Part shown: piece after piece, positions 58,720-64,000 of the stretch
How positions within the stretch are numbered: the first letter of the stretch is position 1
How the letters are laid out: each line of letters starts with the position of its first letter
Assembly (NCBI GenBank): GCA_010015745.1
Contig: ML978175.1
Span: 62,001 to 126,000, forward strand
Reading direction: 5' to 3'
Length of the DNA stretch: 64,000 bases
Source of the DNA: Setomelanomma holmii
Taxonomy: Eukaryota; Ascomycota; Dothideomycetes; Pleosporales; Phaeosphaeriaceae
Notes under the pieces: generated by a model
Told to the model about the DNA's origin: nothing
Seen by the model: only the letters and a program-made list of their open reading frames with translations
The model's database searches: none
Translations under genes and position numbers: made by a program

Positions 58720-60147
58720 ATGACAGAAACCGCAAAGAAAGGCAAGACCTACGTGCTTGACTTCAACTATGACGAAAATGATACATCCGCGGTGACCGTC
58801 CTCATCAACGACGTCCGCTTCCACATCACCGTCGATCCCGCAGACTTGCAGAAACGGGACAAGCCGATCTACTACGAGTATCTCGACAAAGTTTCAAGCC
58901 TGCGTGAGGCCGAGGAGCGCGAGGAAGAAGCAGTGGAGAAAGCGCAAATCGCTGGCAACAAGAAGGCGAAAAAGGAGCGCAGCCAAGACCGAGACAGTGC
59001 GGTCGATGTCTCAGCAGACGATGAATACGCTGAAGAAAGCGAAGAAGGTGAAGATGCCGACCAAGACTCTGCAAGCGCGCAAGTAGAATTACGCAACTGG
59101 ATCCTCGACACCTTCACCGATGTAGTCAAAGAATGGGCGCCACCAAATCGCGAGCCTGTCTCGTCCACCTTGCACGAATGGTACCATGGCCCAACATACT
59201 TCTACAGCATGCAGATTAAGTCTGGGAAACTGGAGCCAGAACTTATCGATACCAGCGACGATTTGACCGCGAAGATCGATGCGCTGGTACCCAAGCTCCA
59301 CATGCCCAAATATATTCAAGATATCGACGCCCCCTGGCTCTGCGCACACGACCTCATCGTAGAAGCCGAAGTCACTTCCCCGGAACCCGCACACCCCGGG
59401 CTCGTAACAAGCAAGGCGACCGGCGAAAAGTACTTCTTCAAGCCCGTCGTACCCTCGCAACCTGGTCTAGTGAAACGCGAAATCAGCATCCTACAAAAGC
59501 TAGGCAGGCTAGACCTGGACATCAAAGTGCCGCGCTTGCTCGGCTTCGTCTCCGCATCGGAATCGAAGGCCAGCAAGACCGAAGCAACGGGCATGCTCCT
59601 CACACCTATCGACTCCCCACGTCCACTCACCACATTACTTTCGACGAGCGTACCCGAACAACAGCGAAAAGAATGGGCGAGTAAATGCGAAACCTACGTC
59701 AAAGCACTACACTCCCACGCCATAATCTGGGGCGACGCAAAAGCAGACAATTTCATGGTGGACGCCGACAACGAGCTCTGGATCATCGATTTCGGCGGGT
59801 CGTATACAGAGGGCTGGGTTGATCCAGAGCTGAGTGAAACGAAAGAGGGGGATCGAATGGGGCTGAAGAAGGTCGTCCAGGCGCTGGAAGATCCACAGAA
59901 GAATACTTTTGATCCTGTGAGTGATGCGACGGATAATACGAAGAGTGAAGGTAGTGTGGGAGGAGTCAGGGAAACGGCGAGCAGTTTGTTTGTTACGGAA
60001 AGGGTTGAGGAGGGTGGAAAGAGGAAGCGGGATGGTGATGATCAAGAGGAAGACGTAAAGGATACTAAGCGGAGGAAAGAAGACGGTGCGGGGGATGATG
60101 GAGAGGATGATGAGGAGTACGTTGAGAAGTCGAGCGCTGAAGTTTGA
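58720..60147 (+). CDS. Divergent fungal protein-kinase-like protein
   Basis: Single exon, 475 residues, from ATG 58720. The N-terminal 90 residues include a small beta-rich part (KTYVLDFNYDENDTSAVTVL), then a charged, acidic coiled coil (REAEEREEEAVEKAQIAGNK). A kinase-like lobe follows. KATGEKYFFKP offers the ATP-site lysine, and VKREISILQKLGRLDL the helix C glutamate. The catalytic loop reads HAIIWGDAKADNFMVD (HRD replaced by WGD, with conserved D, K and N). The metal motif is LWIIDFGGSY (DFG present). It ends in a strongly charged tail with KRKRDGDD and KRRKEDG, probable nuclear signals. The loop style resembles fungal-specific and aminoglycoside-kinase-like families. Activity is likely retained; the substrate is unknown. 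Confidence 0.8.
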   Translation: MTETAKKGKTYVLDFNYDENDTSAVTVLINDVRFHITVDPADLQKRDKPIYYEYLDKVSSLREAEEREEEAVEKAQIAGNKKAKKERSQDRDSAVDVSADDEYAEESEEGEDADQDSASAQVELRNWILDTFTDVVKEWAPPNREPVSSTLHEWYHGPTYFYSMQIKSGKLEPELIDTSDDLTAKIDALVPKLHMPKYIQDIDAPWLCAHDLIVEAEVTSPEPAHPGLVTSKATGEKYFFKPVVPSQPGLVKREISILQKLGRLDLDIKVPRLLGFVSASESKASKTEATGMLLTPIDSPRPLTTLLSTSVPEQQRKEWASKCETYVKALHSHAIIWGDAKADNFMVDADNELWIIDFGGSYTEGWVDPELSETKEGDRMGLKKVVQALEDPQKNTFDPVSDATDNTKSEGSVGGVRETASSLFVTERVEEGGKRKRDGDDQEEDVKDTKRRKEDGAGDDGEDDEEYVEKSSAEV

Positions 60148-60586
60148 GAGGCTGCGCATCTTTCTAGATATCCGGAGTAATTGGAGTTCTTCCTTTAAAG
60201 GCGCGCCGGTTATGACGATCTCGGCTAAGCATGTAAATACAAATGAATCAAACAGCCTTTGCCGACTTCCGCAACTTCGCAAAATGGTTTAGCCTTGTGT
60301 GATACTCCACTTCATGCGTCGAGGATTACGCTGTGGTTGGTCGTATTGATTGAGGATACGATGTTTTATTGTACGTGCATACCGCACTATCGATGAGAGA
60401 CACATGAGGCGTCCCAACTCGATAGATTAGTGTAGCAATTATCGATTTCCTTTCACAAAAGACATGATATAAGATGTGCAAAATTGTTGACCAACTCAGA
60501 GACTTGAACTCCACGTCTAACACCACGGCAAACCGTACTTTTTCAACACAACTCGGATCACCACGATCATTGGCTCTCGATCAAAC
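60148..60586. other. Intergenic, 439 bp
   Basis: No gene seen. It contains the promoter of the secreted-protein gene. Confidence 0.5.
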
Positions 60587-61195
60587 ATGATTGTTCACAG
60601 CACTCAAGTCCTTCTTGCACTTCTTACAACCGCCTGTAGCGCCTTTGCCCAAACGCTTCCTACACTCACACCAACCCCATCGCCTTCCAGCATCCCCTGG
60701 TCCACCAAAATCGACACCCTCCGCGCCTACATCCTCACTCATCCCGAGCAAAACGCCACAAAAGGTTTCTGGAACGGCCCCTCTCTCCAACTCACCTTCC
60801 CCGACACGTCCTGTCTCCAAGTACGTTTCTACAACTGGGACTGCTTCTTCGACATCCCTTACAAAATGCGTGGCGTCGTCGCATACCTCGACAGCATTAA
60901 CGCGCGCGACATGGCGCCTATCACAGACACGTACCGCTTCTACACGTACGGATATTACGTGGATCCGGACAATGGGTGGCGGTACTACGATGAAGCCAGG
61001 TTGAGTTTTGGCGCGTGTGGAAACAGGGGGCCGCAAAGTTCGTGTGGGGTCGGGTGGTGTGTTGATCAAAACGGGAATGGGCCGGGGTGGAATGCGACTT
61101 TTGTGGTGCCGGAGGGGGAGAGTCCGTATGTGGATCCGAATAGTAGGGACAACATTTGTCCGTGGTTGAAGAATGGGACGAGTGCGCATAAGTAG
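60587..61195 (+). CDS. Small secreted cysteine-containing protein
   Basis: Single exon, 202 residues, from ATG 60587. A clear signal peptide (VLLALLTTACSAFAQ) should be cut near residue 22. The mature part has a Thr/Pro/Ser-rich start (TLPTLTPTPSPSSIPW), then a compact region with six cysteines (SC, DC, AC, SC, WC, IC), several Trp/Tyr residues (TYGYYVDPDNGWRYYDEARL) and three N-glycosylation sequons (NAT, NAT, NGT). Such small secreted proteins are effector candidates in plant-associated fungi, but it could equally be a cell-wall or extracellular protein of another role. No enzyme motif is seen. The opposite strand carries a long open frame that I regard as a shadow. Confidence 0.75.
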   Translation: MIVHSTQVLLALLTTACSAFAQTLPTLTPTPSPSSIPWSTKIDTLRAYILTHPEQNATKGFWNGPSLQLTFPDTSCLQVRFYNWDCFFDIPYKMRGVVAYLDSINARDMAPITDTYRFYTYGYYVDPDNGWRYYDEARLSFGACGNRGPQSSCGVGWCVDQNGNGPGWNATFVVPEGESPYVDPNSRDNICPWLKNGTSAHK

Positions 61196-61682
61196 GTCAC
61201 GGGGAAAATGGGAGGATTGCGTGCGGGTTTGGAGGACGAAGAAAGTGTGAAATTCAACGTTGAACGAGCCTTGCTGATGATCCGTGATGTCAGTTGCGGA
61301 TAGTTTTTGACCTACAGTACTGTACGTTTGTTGATTCTGAGGGGAGACTCTAGAATGCGGAAAACGTGTAAGATAGTAGAGCACTTGTGAAAGTAAAAAA
61401 AGGGTGTGCAAGAGTAGGAAGCAATACTGGTCTTCATTGGTGAAAGCTAATAATTTTTCCAGCTTTGAAACGATCACGGGCATGCATATGTCTCGATTCT
61501 CTGGCATGGAGTAGCCATGTCATCGCGCTCGCTTCTGATCATTAATGAGACTTTAGTCACTGATGCTACGACTGTGCTACTTCGTGGGCGCTATCGAATA
61601 ATTCGCCGTCATTATCGGCTAAGACGGTCTCATCAGCATCAGCGGACACATCCTCAATCATCTGAGGGGAGACATGGCCAAT
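61196..61682. other. Intergenic, 487 bp
   Basis: Convergent 3' regions. Nothing distinctive. Confidence 0.5.
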
Positions 61683-63985
61683 TTATCCAATACTAGTCAT
61701 TGTCAATACCTCGTCGCTACCTTCATCAGATGCATGCTCATCTTCCGACATCGCTGACCGCGACTCTGTCGGAGGTGGAACAATGGACTTGATGCGATCG
61801 GCAAGTGTGAAACAAGGCATGCTATCGATAACCTCGTCATCAAATTCGTCCAGATCCGAGACGAAGCCATGGAATTGAGGCGGCTGTGACATCTGTGGCT
61901 GAGCCTCTGCATAAGCGAACGACCCTAGCGAAAGATCGAACGACACGAGAGACAGTGCCATCTTGGCCATCTCGGGATCAAGTTCATATCCAGACTCATG
62001 ATCCTGGGTTGTGAGCATCAGGCGCTCTGGTGGAGACTGAACGGACTGCTGAGAAGCGGACTTGTTGCCCAGCACCCAGCGCAAGGAATTGAAAAAGGAT
62101 GATTTGACCTCAGGCTCATCTTCAGCAGGCTTCTCTTCTATGGTAGGAGTTACGAAGTCTGCAGCGTTGACTTTGAGCAATGTCCGATCGAAGGGCTGGG
62201 CAATGTTGATCGTGCTCGGGTCGATATCGTTGCGTTGCGCTTCGATGTTGTATGAGAAGATCTCGTCTCCAACTTCGAGCCAGCGAGGAAAGCTCTCCAC
62301 GGCATCTATGGGTCGGTTGCGATGCAATGCACAGTATTTCGCAAGCGAAGCGGTGGAGATCTCGCTCGTCTCTGGGAAATGATCCTTGAACGCTCGCGCG
62401 AAGCGATTGATTGTGTTCGTCTGATGGATCTTGCGTGGATCTGATGCAAAGATGCGCTTGAAGGTTTGCTCCGCTGTGTTCTTGGTCGCAAATCCAATCT
62501 CAAAGTGGTCGTTTCAGCGCGGCATCGATATTTTCCGGGTGGTTCGTAGTCATGATGAGCAGTCGTCGCTCGCTGGCAGCTGCTCCATCGATAACGTTCA
62601 GTAGTCCGCTCAGCGTGACGCTTTTCGCTGGAGGGGGCGGAGGCGCTTGCTTTGGTGGGAGAACCGCCGCATTCTTCTGCCGGGGTTGTCCGCACTCGTT
62701 CGCGAAATTGGTCTCGTCCGTGTTGTCATAGCTATAGTCCTGATCAGCCATGTACTCTTTCAGCATCGTGTGGATTTCATCTTGTTTCTGCACTATAGTC
62801 TTCATGTCGGACTCTAGCTCAGAACGCAAATGACCAACAGCCTGATTGATGGCACTTGCTGCTTCGTCAGCATTAATCATCTCGGCCTTCTCTTGTGTCA
62901 CAAGCTGCTTAGTCTTTGGAAGATGTTGCCGGTTTCCCACATCAGCCGAGGATGCATCGACATCTTCGACAAGCACTACGCAAGGAAGCGGCAGATCAGT
63001 GAAAGCATTCTCAAGATCCATGTCGTCCATCCCTCGGAGCGTTATGGTCACAAGCGGAAGACCAACATGCGACGCGATAGCCACTGAGAGACTTGTTTTA
63101 TCTGTGCCCGGAGGACCGTAGAGCAGGAAGCCATGACGGTATGGCCGTGAAGTTGCTCTATACAATGCTCGAGATTCTGGATGGAAGAAGTCCTCGATTA
63201 CTTGACTGATATACTTCTTCATCCGCGGCTCCAAGTCAATCGAATTCAGTGACCGCTTGTCGCGCGTCTCATCGAATTTACTGCCCGGCATGACTTTGAT
63301 GACTTTAAGCTCTTCGCTCTTCGAGGCTTCGTTCTGGAGGTGCTTAAACAATTCGTCTATAGGCTTATTCGAGTGTCCGAAGCAGCGAACAGTCATAGAT
63401 CTACGTGTGACATCAGTTTGGTTCTCCCAATACTCCGGTTGAACATTTGCTTGTGTCGTAAGGTCTGTCCATACGTAGCGGAAAATCCTGTGTGCCGAAA
63501 AATTGCGCAGATCTCAAACTCTATAAACCCCTACGCCAATGCGAATGGGCTCATAAACCTGTTTCTGACTTCACATAATACAACTATTTCATCTTTGGAG
63601 TTCACAGAGGACTTTTGCATAGAACAACCTGCAATCCTTGCATTCTTATTGGTCCTTGCCGGTACCCCGGGTTTTTCGCCACGTAGGGACAGACCTTACC
63701 CTTGGCTTCATCCACCAGGAACAATTTGCTGCCATGCCAGAAGGCTAGACGCATCTCTCCGGGGAGGGGATCTAGCTCTCCCTCCTTGTCGCGCATATCG
63801 TGACGCCCATGAAGGTTGAGCCATGAAGTACTAGTCTTCGAAAGACCATTACGGATGTACCGGAGCAGCTGGTCCTGGAGTGTAGAGTCAGAAGTACCGA
63901 TGGTGATTGAGCTTGTTGTCTGCGCTTTGACCTGGCCGAGGACGTCTTCCATGAGCTTCGGCAATTGGTCTTTGCCAGATTTCAT
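61683..63985 (-). pseudogene. Degenerate BCS1-like AAA protein gene
   Basis: From ATG 63985 the N-terminal exon (to 63700) encodes SKTSTSWLNLHGRHDMRDKE and LPGEMRLAFWHGSKLFLVDE. A 212-nt putative intron (63488-63699, GTAAGG...CACACAG) leads to FRYVWTDLTTQANVQPEYWE, but the phase does not fit by one base. The AAA core has Walker A GPPGTDKTS (canonical G replaced by D, codon 63101-63103), Walker B CVVLVEDVD, and LLIMTTNHPENIDAALKR. There, near 62505-62515, the expected PGR-containing arginine-finger segment is missing and the frame shifts; the remainder (DHFEIGFATKNTAEQTFKRI) continues to 61683. BCS1 in yeast inserts the Rieske protein into complex III, and fungi hold many paralogues. Walker A and arginine-finger loss plus frame lesions argue against an active ATPase. 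Confidence 0.65.
63458..63699. repeat. Inverted repeat around a putative intron
   Basis: 63458-63488 and the complement of 63669-63699 agree at 27 of 31 positions. In the BCS1-like gene this places complementary sequence at the donor end of the intron and at the start of the next exon. Confidence 0.75.
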
Positions 63986-64000
63986 GGCAACGCATGCTGC

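Noticed and set aside
60581..61507. 308-codon open frame antisense to the secreted protein
   Set aside because: The plus strand has signal peptide, cysteines and sequons; the antisense frame mirrors its codon bias, lacks an ATG-led plausible start, and shows no family features.

Overview
The window is a stretch of nuclear DNA from a filamentous ascomycete (Pezizomycotina, probably a Dothideomycete). The evidence is mid-range GC, many 42-212 nt introns with GTRNGT donors and CTAAC/CTGAC-like branch sites, and typical fungal families (Zn2Cys6 and C2H2 regulators, a Clr5-domain protein, 2EXR/F-box-like proteins, a BCS1-like AAA protein). The class is inferred from family content, not from a marker gene. 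I found no tRNA, rRNA, CRISPR array or intact transposon.

Layout. 0.3-3.9 kb: a tandem pair of F-box-like genes, the second broken. 5.8-8.3 kb: a long disordered protein, followed by about 4.7 kb without a convincing gene. 13.0-18.5 kb: a spliced Clr5-domain protein, a four-helix membrane protein and a proline-rich protein. 18.8-22.2 kb: a tandem cluster of four small paralogues on the minus strand, of no family I recognise, some with frame lesions. 23.9-30.1 kb: a DDHD-type phospholipase, an F-box-like protein and a membrane protein. 32.0-35.6 kb: an unknown spliced gene and a seven-finger C2H2 protein. 35.6-39.4 kb is repeat-bearing and nearly empty.

From 39.4 to 53.7 kb lies a conserved, intact block: allantoinase (purine/ureide breakdown), a DUF1917/UPF0696 protein, the DNA primase catalytic subunit, prohibitin-2, an ERGIC-53/Emp47-type lectin receptor, ubiquitin-eS31 fusion and a Swi5/Ace2-like zinc-finger factor. 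From 54.4 kb to the end come a membrane-anchored hydrolase-like protein without its nucleophile serine, a broken Zn2Cys6 regulator, a divergent protein kinase, a small secreted cysteine-containing protein and a damaged BCS1-like AAA gene.

The housekeeping genes splice cleanly and keep their frames, while many lineage-specific genes carry stops, frameshifts or lost catalytic residues. This argues that the lesions are biological and not sequencing noise. The most novel content is the small-paralogue cluster at 18.8-22.2 kb. Exon boundaries were worked out by hand from splice consensus, phase and protein continuity.
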